This document shows positions 15,905 to 24,345 of a stretch of DNA of 47,932 bases, one piece after another (position 1 is the stretch's first letter; each line of letters starts with the position of its first letter). A program made the position numbers and the translations under genes. The DNA lies in the NCBI GenBank assembly GCA_036745875.1, contig DAIOFH010000009.1, positions 1-47,932 on the forward strand, given 5' to 3'. The notes beneath the pieces were generated by a model. It searched no databases and was not told where the DNA came from. It worked only from the letters and a program-made list of their open reading frames with translations. This stretch comes from DAIOFH01 sp036745875. GTDB lineage: Bacteria > Planctomycetota > SZUA-567.

Positions 15905-17137
15905 TCATTCTTCCCCGGCGCCTACAAGAGCTAATGTTTGGGGCAGTACGAGATTTTGCGGGAAAAATGAGGCTATGACAAGATCGAAGTTATTGTCGCG
16001 GATATAGGATAACGCGTCGAACGGAAGGTTTTCATGGCTCGAGAGAGTGTGCATCTCGGAAAACAGAGGGGCCAGGTGACTGACCAACTGGGCGGTTTGG
16101 AAATCATAAATGAAGAGCGCCTTCGGGCCGGTGGGGTTTTGCTGGTTGACAATTTTGCTCCAGGTGGCGTTGGTGTGGACGTAATATCCTTCGGGATAGA
16201 GGCTGTAGAGGTCCTCATAATAGACAAGAGCATCCGGATGGAGGAGCGTTTCCGTCGCGTCGCCCTCTATGCTGGCGGATTTCCCGAACATGTCAAGGGA
16301 TTCGACGGCGAACTCGCTTTCAAATTTTGGCGTCACGGCGACAAAGTCATCCACACCACTGAAGGCGGGTCCGGTCTCCTTGCCGAGTTGGCCGATAAAG
16401 AATCCGGAGTGCCGTTCAAAATCGTAATTCGCCTGATCGCGATAAAAACCGTCCGGGTCGAGAACAAGGGAAAAGCGTTGTTCCAGTCCGTCAACCAGGT
16501 AGGTGAAAAGAGCGAAGGCGGCGTCGCCCCCGAGGATGAACGAGGTTTTGCCCGCCATGGAATCGGGTGGGAAATTATGGGAAAGGAAGGCGTAGCGAGC
16601 ATCCAGGAACGGCACGTTCTTTTCACGCAATTCGTACAGGAAGGAGTCCAGAACGGCGTTATAATCCTGGTACGGCATATTCTCGGGAAGATGTTTCGCC
16701 CCGATCTGGACGATGGCCGGGTTGCCGAGGTAAAAGAACCGGCCGCCACTCTCCTGAACGGCGTCGGATAGGTCGGTGATCCGTCCGGCAAGCAATTCGG
16801 CATCCTTTGCCTGAAGGGGGAACAACCCGCCGCGATACAGCCGCCCGTCCGGAGCCTTGATGACGGAAAAGCCGTTCATCTCGGATTTGCCCAGACGTTC
16901 CTGGATCCAGGCATGGGCGGCCCAAACGGAGTGCTTGCCGGTGAGCTGGTTTTCGACCAGAGCGCCGAGACTGCGGGAGGCGTCCCTAACGCCGGCCAAG
17001 GACGACGGAACGGGGATCGCGGCCAATCCGGTTTGGAGGTCGGCACTCTCGTTATATATGTTGTATATGCTTCCTCCTACAATGGCGATAATGAAGAATA
17101 CGCCGAGCATTGTGTAGGCCTTTGGTTTTGGTTCCAT
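15905..17137 (-). CDS. AlgJ/AlgX-like SGNH (DHHW-type) protein, catalytic motifs degenerate
   Basis: A 410-residue membrane-anchored periplasmic protein (TM about 8-25) whose overall layout matches AlgJ/AlgX/DHHW proteins that pass acetyl groups from an MBOAT protein to polysaccharide. The gene follows the MBOAT gene by 25 bases. However, where the family has a D-H-H-W or D-x-H motif, this protein has GGDAAFALFTYLVDGL (203-218), and where it has the nucleophile motif GDSF it reads FIYDFQTAQ (342-350). The Ser and His of the triad therefore look absent. It may be a non-catalytic scaffold, use other residues, or be decaying. The alignment is by eye. Confidence 0.75.
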   Translation of the reverse strand: MEPKPKAYTMLGVFFIIAIVGGSIYNIYNESADLQTGLAAIPVPSSLAGVRDASRSLGALVENQLTGKHSVWAAHAWIQERLGKSEMNGFSVIKAPDGRLYRGGLFPLQAKDAELLAGRITDLSDAVQESGGRFFYLGNPAIVQIGAKHLPENMPYQDYNAVLDSFLYELREKNVPFLDARYAFLSHNFPPDSMAGKTSFILGGDAAFALFTYLVDGLEQRFSLVLDPDGFYRDQANYDFERHSGFFIGQLGKETGPAFSGVDDFVAVTPKFESEFAVESLDMFGKSASIEGDATETLLHPDALVYYEDLYSLYPEGYYVHTNATWSKIVNQQNPTGPKALFIYDFQTAQLVSHLAPLFSEMHTLSSHENLPFDALSYIRDNNFDLVIASFFPQNLVLPQTLALVGAGEE

Positions 17138-17162
17138 TTTCGAGCGCCTCTTTCGGAAAACA

Positions 17163-18602
17163 TTATCTGAAAATAAACGGTACGTAGCCTATCCTTGTCA
17201 GGAATACAAAGCTGAGTACAAGCAATGCGGCGAGGACGGCGAGATGGCACACGGCGAAAAGGTAACCCACAATACCGAATCTGTCGCGTCCAAGCCATTC
17301 CAGGAATCTTCCTCCGAGGCTGGTGCAAAAGACCACCGCCACGATAAGGATATGCCAATTTTCCCTTACGAGCGCCAGGGCCAGGTCGCTACCGAAACCG
17401 TTACCGTTGACGCCCAGCAGGTTGGAGAAAAATCCAAGCGTTTCACCCGAGTTGTTGCAGCGCAGAAACACCCAGGATACGGCGACGACGAAAAGCAGGT
17501 AAACGTTCCAGCCACGGTGTGAGGTGTCCCGGCGTTGAAGGCTGATGACCCACTCGAGGAAGGCGAAGGCGAAGAACCAAATGCCGAGGTAGAGATGGTT
17601 CCAGCTTATGCCGTGCCACAGGCCGATAAGCAACCAGAGGACTACCAGGTTTCGCAGCACATAATTGCGTCGCCTGGGAACGCCGCGGATTTTCACCTTT
17701 TTGGGCCGCGAACCGCCAAGGGGCAGAAATACATAGACAAAGAACCACCGGTACAAGGTGGCATGGCAGCGCTGCCAGAATTCGGCCACAGTGTGAGCGG
17801 TATAGGGGTAGCGGAAGTTTTCATCCAATTGATATCCGAACATGCGACCGAGGCCGACAGCCATGTCGGAATAACCGGAAAATGCCATATACAATTGCAG
17901 TCCATAGGCAAAGAGGCCAAGCCAAGCCAAAAGCACGGGAGTAGTGGCGATTTCGTTGCCGGCGGCGGAAAGGTTGAACACCGATTCGGTGATGACGGAA
18001 AGGGGGGCGGCGAGGAGCAGTACTTTTGCGAGTCCGACAATGAAACGTTCGGCGCCGGCGCCGAACAGCGGCAAGGAGTTTGTTCGCACGCGCAGTTGCG
18101 GCGCAATGGCCCCAAAGCGCTGGATGGGCCCGGCAAGGACGGTGGGGAAAAAGCAGATGAACAAGGCTGTGTTCAGGATGCTTTTTTCCGCAGCCGCCTT
18201 TCCACGTACGATGTCGAAAACATAGGTCATGGCCTGGAGCGTGAAAAAGGCGATTCCCAAAGGCGGCCGGGGAAGAGCGGAGGCGAAGCCGAAATACCCG
18301 GCGAGGGTGTCCGCATGAATGACGCAAAGCATGATCAGGATGTCGAACGCGGCAGTCCATCGGGCGAGCGACCACTTTTGCTCTTTATGCGTGTAGCCCG
18401 CCATTTTGGCGCCTGCGAGATGATTGACCACGATTATCAGCAGCAGCGGAACAAGATAGAGCGGCTCACCCCATGAATAAAACACCAGGCTGAGGATCAG
18501 CAGGCAGACGTTTTGCGCGCCTCTCGAATAATCGAGAAGCCAATACAACAGGAGGGCCGCCGGCAAAAAATACAATAAGAATAGCACACTGGGAAAAAGC
18601 AC
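17163..18602 (-). CDS. MBOAT O-acyltransferase (AlgI-like)
   Basis: A 479-residue polytopic inner-membrane acyltransferase of the MBOAT/AlgI family, which moves acetyl groups across the membrane for polysaccharide O-acetylation. The invariant catalytic His lies in LIGLWHGISWN; the N-terminal FPSVLFLLYFLP, the NYxLxxLxxFYSWGEP-like segment and AEFWQRCHATLYRWFFVYVFLPLGG are characteristic. GTG at 18602 is the start, with GGAG seven bases before it. The gene lies between the cellulose-synthase-like gene (140 bases upstream, containing repeat copy B) and the SGNH protein, as in acetylated-cellulose and alginate loci. Confidence 0.93.
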   Translation of the reverse strand: MLFPSVLFLLYFLPAALLLYWLLDYSRGAQNVCLLILSLVFYSWGEPLYLVPLLLIIVVNHLAGAKMAGYTHKEQKWSLARWTAAFDILIMLCVIHADTLAGYFGFASALPRPPLGIAFFTLQAMTYVFDIVRGKAAAEKSILNTALFICFFPTVLAGPIQRFGAIAPQLRVRTNSLPLFGAGAERFIVGLAKVLLLAAPLSVITESVFNLSAAGNEIATTPVLLAWLGLFAYGLQLYMAFSGYSDMAVGLGRMFGYQLDENFRYPYTAHTVAEFWQRCHATLYRWFFVYVFLPLGGSRPKKVKIRGVPRRRNYVLRNLVVLWLLIGLWHGISWNHLYLGIWFFAFAFLEWVISLQRRDTSHRGWNVYLLFVVAVSWVFLRCNNSGETLGFFSNLLGVNGNGFGSDLALALVRENWHILIVAVVFCTSLGGRFLEWLGRDRFGIVGYLFAVCHLAVLAALLVLSFVFLTRIGYVPFIFR

Positions 18603-18656
18603 GTCATAGCTCCATAAATGGTACGAGTCAAAAGTTATCGGCTAAAAATAGCTGAA

Positions 18657-18736
18657 CCTTTCCTTGGCCTTTTTTCGGCATATCCCGGTTGTGGGCTAAA
18701 CGCAAGACGGAACCGGCCGTTGTTCGAAAAGCGCTA
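18657..18736 (-). repeat. Dispersed intergenic element, copy B
   Basis: Second copy of the element described at 12742. Read on the minus strand it runs TAGCGCTTTT, CCGGTTCC, TTGCGTTT, AACCGG, CCGAAAAAAGGCCAAGGAA. CCGGTT and AACCGG form a perfect inner 6-bp stem; the outer stem is weaker than in copies A and C. It lies 6 bases after the glycosyltransferase stop and about 55 before the MBOAT GTG. Confidence 0.7.
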
Positions 18737-18742
18737 AAAAAG

Positions 18743-21136
18743 TTACAGCTGGTCGTTCCCGTCGGACTCCGGGTCTTTCTCGGACGATAGCTTCTTCAGC
18801 AACATCCTGGTGTAGGTTCTCACCCGTTCCGTGATGGAAGTATCGTGCCGTGGCGGTTCGGGCGTAGGAATATGCGAGCCTGCGGCCCATCGTTCGAGAT
18901 ATTTGTGATAATTTTCCTTGGTTACCCAATCCTCCCAGTTGACTACCCGGAACAGTCTCCGGTTTTGTAGCGCAAGGTGCGGTTCCGGTTCTCCGAGGAC
19001 CATGTACACATCCCGATCAAGCACCACGGTGGCATGTTCACCGGGCGCCAGTCGCCACATGGGGTACGCTTGGACATAATGATAACTGAAATCGTTGAGA
19101 ACCACCCTGTTGCCGTCCGCCACCCTTCCCTCGACCTCGCTCATGATGCGGGGCAGTTTGCGCGAGAAAAATTCGACCGGTTTCGCGAGGCGTTTGTCGA
19201 AATTGACCTTGAGGTCCTCGACGACCGGGATTGTTTCCGTCACCGCTTCCGGCAGGGTGGGATCGCGTTCGTAGATGATCTGCCTGTACTGACTGAGCTG
19301 GTCCTCGTCCAATTTTTCAATTTTCAGACTATATTCCCAGTCGCTGCGGTCGGTTTTTCGCACCTGTACAAGCGAGCAGACGAGTTCGGCATTATACTGC
19401 CGGTCGTGGATGCGGACGGTTACCGTCTCGCCCGGAGGAATAAGGGCGGGAAAATCGAGATCAGCCGAAAAACCGCCTTCGGACACGTCGACCGTGGTGC
19501 CGGTGTAGGTTCTACCTTTGGTTACGAGCTCCATGGGCAGGCGGACGTCGAAGCGGTAGAAATAGCGTTCATTGACTCTGCCGAGCATGAAAAACACCGA
19601 CAGGAGCAGACTTTTGGCGTTCACGATAAGCCAAAAGAGGATAATAATATTGTAGAGCGCTCGATATTGGATGATGGCTCCGAGGCAGAGCACGATGCCC
19701 ACTACGGACAGCACGAACATAATTATGTGCGGCAGCGCCATGGCCGGGTCGGCGCTTGTTTTCGTCTGGTGGGTTTTGTCCGTCACCTTGAAATGTTTCA
19801 ACCGGAAGCCAAGCATGTCCAGTAGGATCGGAACGACCAAAAATGGAAACATGATGGTGTCTACGGTATTACACCAGTTCACCGTTCTGGTTTTGGCCGA
19901 TATTCGCGACATGGCAAAAGTATGTAATATATAATACGGAAGCCAGAACATCAGGATCTCGCCGAGGGAGCACTCCATAATGTATACGCCGAAGAGGGCG
20001 ACAAGGATCGGCGACATGATGAAGACAAAGCGACTGAAAAAAGTGAGCCAATAGAATAAAATACACAGGTAATGCAGTTTCCGCATCGGCGGAATGCGCA
20101 GGTCGCGGAAAGGTTTGGTGTTATGGAAGGTCTGCATGCAGCCCCGACCCCAACGTTCGCGCTGGACAAGGAGGTTGATGACCGCCGGAGGATTGAGCCC
20201 GTTGGCGAGACAGTCGGCGATGGAGTAGCAGGTGTAACCGGCCGTCTGGATCTTCATGCCTGTTTCAAAGTCCTCGGTGATGCTGTCCGTCGAGAAATAG
20301 CCGACTTCCGCCAAGGCCTTGCGGGAAATCATCATGTTGGAGCCGCACATGATGCTGGCGTTGTGGCGGTTTCGGGAGACGTTGATTTCGCGGAAAAAAT
20401 AGATCTGTTCGTTCGGGATGCGTTCTTCGGCATAAAGGTTGTACTGGAAGAGGTCGGGGTTGTAGAAATTCTGCGGCGACTGCACGAAGCCGATTTCGTA
20501 ATCCGGGTCGATTTCATCCGGCGCTCTTTCCACCCATTGCCCATTTTCGTTCTTCTTGACTTTAGGCAGGAAGAAGTACGGGGCGAGGGTGGTAAGGAAA
20601 TGCCGGCGCGGGATCATATCCGCGTCCAGGAAAGCGATAAGTGGCGAATTGGTCTGGCGTAGCGCGTTGTTCATGTTGCCCGCCTTGGCGTCCTTGGGAT
20701 GGGGCATGTCAATGTAGTTGCAGCCGCAGCGCTTCGCCAGTTCGCGCATTTCCGGACGGTTGCCGTCGTCGCAAAGATAGACATGCACTTTCGACTTGTC
20801 CGGATAGTCGAGGTATCGGCAGGCATTCAAGGTGTTGTAAAGCAGATTGATTTCCTCGTCGTGGGTGGCTATGAGGATATCGATATCCGGATACCATGAT
20901 GCCGGAATTTCCGGCCGCTCTAAGGGTAGCGGGCGGATCTGGTCGAGGTAATTCATAACCGCCTGAATCCCGGATAACAGTTCGCAGATAAACAGCAGAA
21001 TGCCGAACGCAAGGGAGAGGTATCCATAATTCACTGGCAGGGTGTAAAACAGACGCCACACAAGATATACGGTAATAGCCATTGCCGTGGCGTAGCCGAG
21101 GATGCGGTTGAATAGACTTATTTGATTCTCTTGCAT
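18743..21136 (-). CDS. Cellulose-synthase-like GT2 with PilZ domain (BcsA-like)
   Basis: A 797-residue processive GT2 membrane enzyme. Two N-terminal TM helices precede the glycosyltransferase domain with DDG (about 123), DAD (171-173), TED (287-289) and QRERW (325-329), the D,D,D,QxxRW set of BcsA. TM helices follow, then a PilZ domain with RYFYR (524-528) and DVSEGG (550-555), the RxxxR and (D/N)xSxxG signature of c-di-GMP binding. It probably polymerises a beta-glucan and is switched on by c-di-GMP. About 150 further residues form an unassigned C-terminus. ATG at 21136 is chosen over a GTG at 21145. No BcsB-like partner is visible in the window. Confidence 0.9.
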   Translation of the reverse strand: MQENQISLFNRILGYATAMAITVYLVWRLFYTLPVNYGYLSLAFGILLFICELLSGIQAVMNYLDQIRPLPLERPEIPASWYPDIDILIATHDEEINLLYNTLNACRYLDYPDKSKVHVYLCDDGNRPEMRELAKRCGCNYIDMPHPKDAKAGNMNNALRQTNSPLIAFLDADMIPRRHFLTTLAPYFFLPKVKKNENGQWVERAPDEIDPDYEIGFVQSPQNFYNPDLFQYNLYAEERIPNEQIYFFREINVSRNRHNASIMCGSNMMISRKALAEVGYFSTDSITEDFETGMKIQTAGYTCYSIADCLANGLNPPAVINLLVQRERWGRGCMQTFHNTKPFRDLRIPPMRKLHYLCILFYWLTFFSRFVFIMSPILVALFGVYIMECSLGEILMFWLPYYILHTFAMSRISAKTRTVNWCNTVDTIMFPFLVVPILLDMLGFRLKHFKVTDKTHQTKTSADPAMALPHIIMFVLSVVGIVLCLGAIIQYRALYNIIILFWLIVNAKSLLLSVFFMLGRVNERYFYRFDVRLPMELVTKGRTYTGTTVDVSEGGFSADLDFPALIPPGETVTVRIHDRQYNAELVCSLVQVRKTDRSDWEYSLKIEKLDEDQLSQYRQIIYERDPTLPEAVTETIPVVEDLKVNFDKRLAKPVEFFSRKLPRIMSEVEGRVADGNRVVLNDFSYHYVQAYPMWRLAPGEHATVVLDRDVYMVLGEPEPHLALQNRRLFRVVNWEDWVTKENYHKYLERWAAGSHIPTPEPPRHDTSITERVRTYTRMLLKKLSSEKDPESDGNDQL

Positions 21137-21172
21137 AGATTCCACTTTATTGCATTTTAGATTGTAATTGCT

Positions 21173-21248
21173 CTTCCTTGCGCTTTTCGGTATTTGCGGA
21201 TTACACCGAAAAATGCAGCGAGGAACCAGTGGCCATTCAAAAACGCTA
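21173..21248 (-). repeat. Dispersed intergenic element, copy C
   Basis: Third copy. On the minus strand it starts on the TAG stop of the CotH gene and reads TAGCGTTTTT, GGTTCC, TGCATTT, CCGAAAAGCGCAAGGAA. The outer stem GCGTTTTT/AAAAGCGC holds with one G-U pair where copy A has G-C; TTTTCGGT/ACCGAAAA is an alternative 8-bp stem. It ends 36 bases before the synthase ATG. Confidence 0.7.
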
Positions 21249-22916
21249 TAATTTTTTCGACAACGCGTACATAAGCGCCATCATGAGGAAAAGCGTGATA
21301 AAGGCATAAGCCGCCTGCCTGTTGCCGCTCGAACCCTTGTCGTACAAATCGGCTGTCATCCAGTCCAACCGCTCAAGCTGATCTCGAATAAAGCTGTCCT
21401 GCCGCAGCAGGCAATGCCCGATCTTGACCACTTCCTGGTCATACGACCAGGTTTGGCGAATCTGTTCGTTGCCTTCGCTGTCGAAAAAAGGACGTAGCGC
21501 ATAGGGGCTGCCGGCCGTTGTGTATTCCCTGCGCCAGCGTATCCAGTCACGCTCGAGGGAAGGCCCGAGCCTGAAAGCCAGTTCCTCGATGGTTGTGCGT
21601 ATCCTGTCCGGCGAAAGCGGCCCGCGCCTGACCTCGTGGTAGCGGTCATACAGTTTGACCAGGAAGGGCCTGCTCAGGAAAAGACGGTCGAACCAGATGA
21701 AGTTTTCGCCGGAGAGGGCGGTGTACAACGGATAAATGCGTAGATCCCTTATGTCGCCCCCATTTTCCAATTCTCTCCAAACAGGGACTCTCCTGGACAG
21801 CACGGACGGCGGTTGCGCCCGCAGGAAATCTTCATCGAAGGCGAGCGGGTGGTCGCGGTAGGGCTGATTGTCCAACGATTCATCGAAATCCCATTCGGGA
21901 AGCGTTTCTAATTTGCCGTCCCGGTTCGTGTAGAGTTTGAAATGGACAGGGGCGTCTTCGGCATTGATCATAAGCATGTTGAGAATATAGAGGTTGATCA
22001 CAGACTCTTCGTCCAGCATTGTCTCATAGCGCAGAAACGTGGCAGGATCGAGAGCAAGGAGGGCGCTTTCCAATTTGGCCAGATCCACTGCTGTCCGCGT
22101 CCTGGCCGCCTGCAGTTCAGCATTGTCAGGCCCGTCCTGGAGTGCGGTAAAAACCTTGTTTCCCGAACGCACGGCGAGTTCGTCCCGTCTTTCCTGTCCC
22201 GGCGCATACTTCAGGAGAGGCGTATCCGGCATTCTGTCGGCAAGGGAATCGATGACGTGCCGGTCGCTTTCCGCCAGAATATAAATTCCGTCATAACGAT
22301 AATAGCCGTCCTGTTTGCGCAAAACCTCGCAGTAGCGAAAGCTTGGCGTCGCCTGCGGAAAGAGGACCCTGCCAAAGGCATAGGCAATGCTGTTTCTTAG
22401 CATGCTTTTGTCGCGAAGGGAACCGCGCAACAACCAGCTGGAATCTTGCGGCAACCCCAGGAGTGTCGTTGGCCCGGGATCGGCCATTTCCACCAGATAG
22501 CTGATTTTCCCTTCGTCAGACCAGTCGGACAGCCTGCGCATCCCGACATCGAGTGTCATTGCCGGCGGGTTTTGCAGAAGGTTATCGCCGTCTCCGGCGT
22601 CATAGACGAGCAGGCGGGCGGTGGCGGTCGATCCTGTCACATCCTCGGCCATATCCTCGATCACCACCAGAGGCAGGTGGGAGCTGAATGTTCCATCCAC
22701 CGTATAATCCAGCGAAAGGCTGAGGTTAGTCTCCGATTGGACTGGAAACAGGGAGGGGTTTTCCCCTCCGTATGTATGGTAGAGACAGCATGACGGGACC
22801 GCGGCCAGAAGCAATATGACCAGGCGGAGTGCGGGCGGCAGACCGACTGGCCGAGGACGGGCAGAGGGGGCGCGAACTACGCCATCAGGCTTTGGGGTAG
22901 GGTCTGACGCTTTCAT
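21246..22916 (-). CDS. CotH-family kinase, membrane-anchored
   Basis: A 556-residue protein related to spore-coat kinase CotH, an atypical protein kinase family also seen in polysaccharide loci. An N-terminal TM (about 28-46) and a C-terminal TM (about 535-552) place the central domain probably outside the cytoplasm. Recognisable family segments are WLLRGSLRDKSMLRNSIAYA (about 168-187), YDGIYILAE and the metal/active-site PEWDFDESLDNQPY. Its start overlaps the GtrB stop (ATGA), so it is co-translated with it. It may phosphorylate the polymer, a lipid-linked sugar or a protein; kinase activity is known for CotH only in other contexts. Confidence 0.8.
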   Translation of the reverse strand: MKASDPTPKPDGVVRAPSARPRPVGLPPALRLVILLLAAVPSCCLYHTYGGENPSLFPVQSETNLSLSLDYTVDGTFSSHLPLVVIEDMAEDVTGSTATARLLVYDAGDGDNLLQNPPAMTLDVGMRRLSDWSDEGKISYLVEMADPGPTTLLGLPQDSSWLLRGSLRDKSMLRNSIAYAFGRVLFPQATPSFRYCEVLRKQDGYYRYDGIYILAESDRHVIDSLADRMPDTPLLKYAPGQERRDELAVRSGNKVFTALQDGPDNAELQAARTRTAVDLAKLESALLALDPATFLRYETMLDEESVINLYILNMLMINAEDAPVHFKLYTNRDGKLETLPEWDFDESLDNQPYRDHPLAFDEDFLRAQPPSVLSRRVPVWRELENGGDIRDLRIYPLYTALSGENFIWFDRLFLSRPFLVKLYDRYHEVRRGPLSPDRIRTTIEELAFRLGPSLERDWIRWRREYTTAGSPYALRPFFDSEGNEQIRQTWSYDQEVVKIGHCLLRQDSFIRDQLERLDWMTADLYDKGSSGNRQAAYAFITLFLMMALMYALSKKL

Positions 22917-23950
22917 GCTTCACTCTTTCCTAGTTCACGGGAGGGAACGGATTCGTCTTCCGTGGTTTCACTGATGTGATATCTGGGGCGGTTTTTCACT
23001 TCCTTAAAGATGACCGCCAGGTATTCGCCGATAATGCCAAGGCAAAACAGTTGTATCCCGCCGAATATGGATTGGATGACGAGTGTCGACGCCCAGCCGG
23101 GCACAGCCCGGTCGGTGGCGTATTTGATCCAGAAGCTCCACCCCACAAAGACAAAACTCAGCAAACACAACGCCAGTCCTAAAAATGTTACCAGCCGCAA
23201 TGGGGCGAACGAAAATGAGGTGATCCCCGATATGGCGAATGTCAGCATTTTGACGAAGGGATATTTCGATTCGCCTGCCGTACGCTCTTTGCGATCGTAG
23301 AATACGGAACTTGTCCGAAAACCGAGTTGCGTGACGATGCCGCGGAGAAAAATGCCCTTTTCCGGATATTTTAGCAGTTCGTTGAGGGCGCGGCGCGACA
23401 TGCCCCGGTAATCGGCGTGGTTGAATACCATTTCGACGCCGAAAACCTGCATGAGCCGGTAAAATCCCTCGGCGGTGAAGCGCTTAAAAAAGGTGTCGGT
23501 CGCCCTTTTCTTCCGAACGCCGTATACAATATCGATTCCGCGCCTGCCTTCCTGGATCATGTCCCGCATGACAGAAACATCATCTTGGAGATCTGCATCG
23601 ATTGAAATGATAAAATCCCCTCTGGCCGCAGCAAACCCCGCGAGAAGGGCATTTTGATGTCCGCTATTTTTCGACAGCCGCAACCCTCGCACCAAATCGG
23701 ACGCGGCACGCGCCTGCCTGATAATATTCCAGGTGTCATCGGTACTGCCGTCGTCGACAAAAACGATCTCGCTCCCCGGGTCAGCGATCCCGTCTTCTAT
23801 AAAATCCGAAAGCAACGACGTGAGAATGGGTATGTTTAATGACAGCGCCGCCTCTTCGCGGTAGCAGGGGACGACGATGCTGACCACTGGCGGGGGGCCA
23901 AGGGCGGAATCTGCGGCAACTGTAGTGGGTTTTGTCGCTGTTTCAGTCAC
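22913..23950 (-). CDS. GtrB/DPM1-like polyprenyl-phosphate glycosyltransferase
   Basis: A 345-residue GT2 enzyme that loads a sugar (glucose in GtrB) onto undecaprenyl phosphate at the cytoplasmic face. The N-terminal half shows VVSIVVPCYREE, VFVDDGSTDDTW and SIDADLQDD; two TM helices near residues 235-300 anchor the C-terminus, as in GtrB. It lies one base after the small SMR-type transporter and overlaps the CotH gene, in a run that also has a GT-C-like protein. These suggest a lipid-linked sugar donor for periplasmic decoration. The sugar is not predictable. Confidence 0.88.
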   Translation of the reverse strand: MTETATKPTTVAADSALGPPPVVSIVVPCYREEAALSLNIPILTSLLSDFIEDGIADPGSEIVFVDDGSTDDTWNIIRQARAASDLVRGLRLSKNSGHQNALLAGFAAARGDFIISIDADLQDDVSVMRDMIQEGRRGIDIVYGVRKKRATDTFFKRFTAEGFYRLMQVFGVEMVFNHADYRGMSRRALNELLKYPEKGIFLRGIVTQLGFRTSSVFYDRKERTAGESKYPFVKMLTFAISGITSFSFAPLRLVTFLGLALCLLSFVFVGWSFWIKYATDRAVPGWASTLVIQSIFGGIQLFCLGIIGEYLAVIFKEVKNRPRYHISETTEDESVPSRELGKSEA

Positions 23951-23951
23951 G

Positions 23952-24284
23952 TCAACCCCATTTCGTCAGCACCAGAAAACCGGAAACAACCAGCACCAAG
24001 CCAAGGATTTTTGGCACTGTTACAGATTCCTTCAGTATGAAAAAGCTGGCGACATACACTCCTACGAACGTTAACGCCGTGAAGGCATAGGCAACGCCCA
24101 GATGAACCCGGGTAAGCGCATACACCCAAAGAAGCGTCGAGAAAAAGTAACCGGCCAGTCCCGCCCACAGCCACGGAGACCAGACCGCCTTCAGTAACGA
24201 TCCGCCGTCTGCACCAGTTTTTATGCATATCTGCCCAAAAATCGCCAACATGCTGGAAATAAACAGGGTCAGATATATATTCAT
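23952..24284 (-). CDS. Small SMR/EamA-type membrane protein (ArnE/ArnF-like)
   Basis: A 110-residue protein with four TM helices, resembling the SMR/EamA fold. FGQICIKTGA near the start and AYAFTALTFVGVYVASFFIL with a Glu following (KESVT) are typical. Its size and its place directly upstream of a GtrB-type gene make a polyprenyl-phosphate-sugar flippase, as in ArnE/ArnF, more likely than a drug exporter; this is inference from context. AGGTG precedes the ATG. Confidence 0.78.
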   Translation of the reverse strand: MNIYLTLFISSMLAIFGQICIKTGADGGSLLKAVWSPWLWAGLAGYFFSTLLWVYALTRVHLGVAYAFTALTFVGVYVASFFILKESVTVPKILGLVLVVSGFLVLTKWG

Positions 24285-24345
24285 CGCAATTCACCTTCTA
24301 CGTGTCGGGAATTATATATATTCACTCGCAATTACTCCATGGCGG

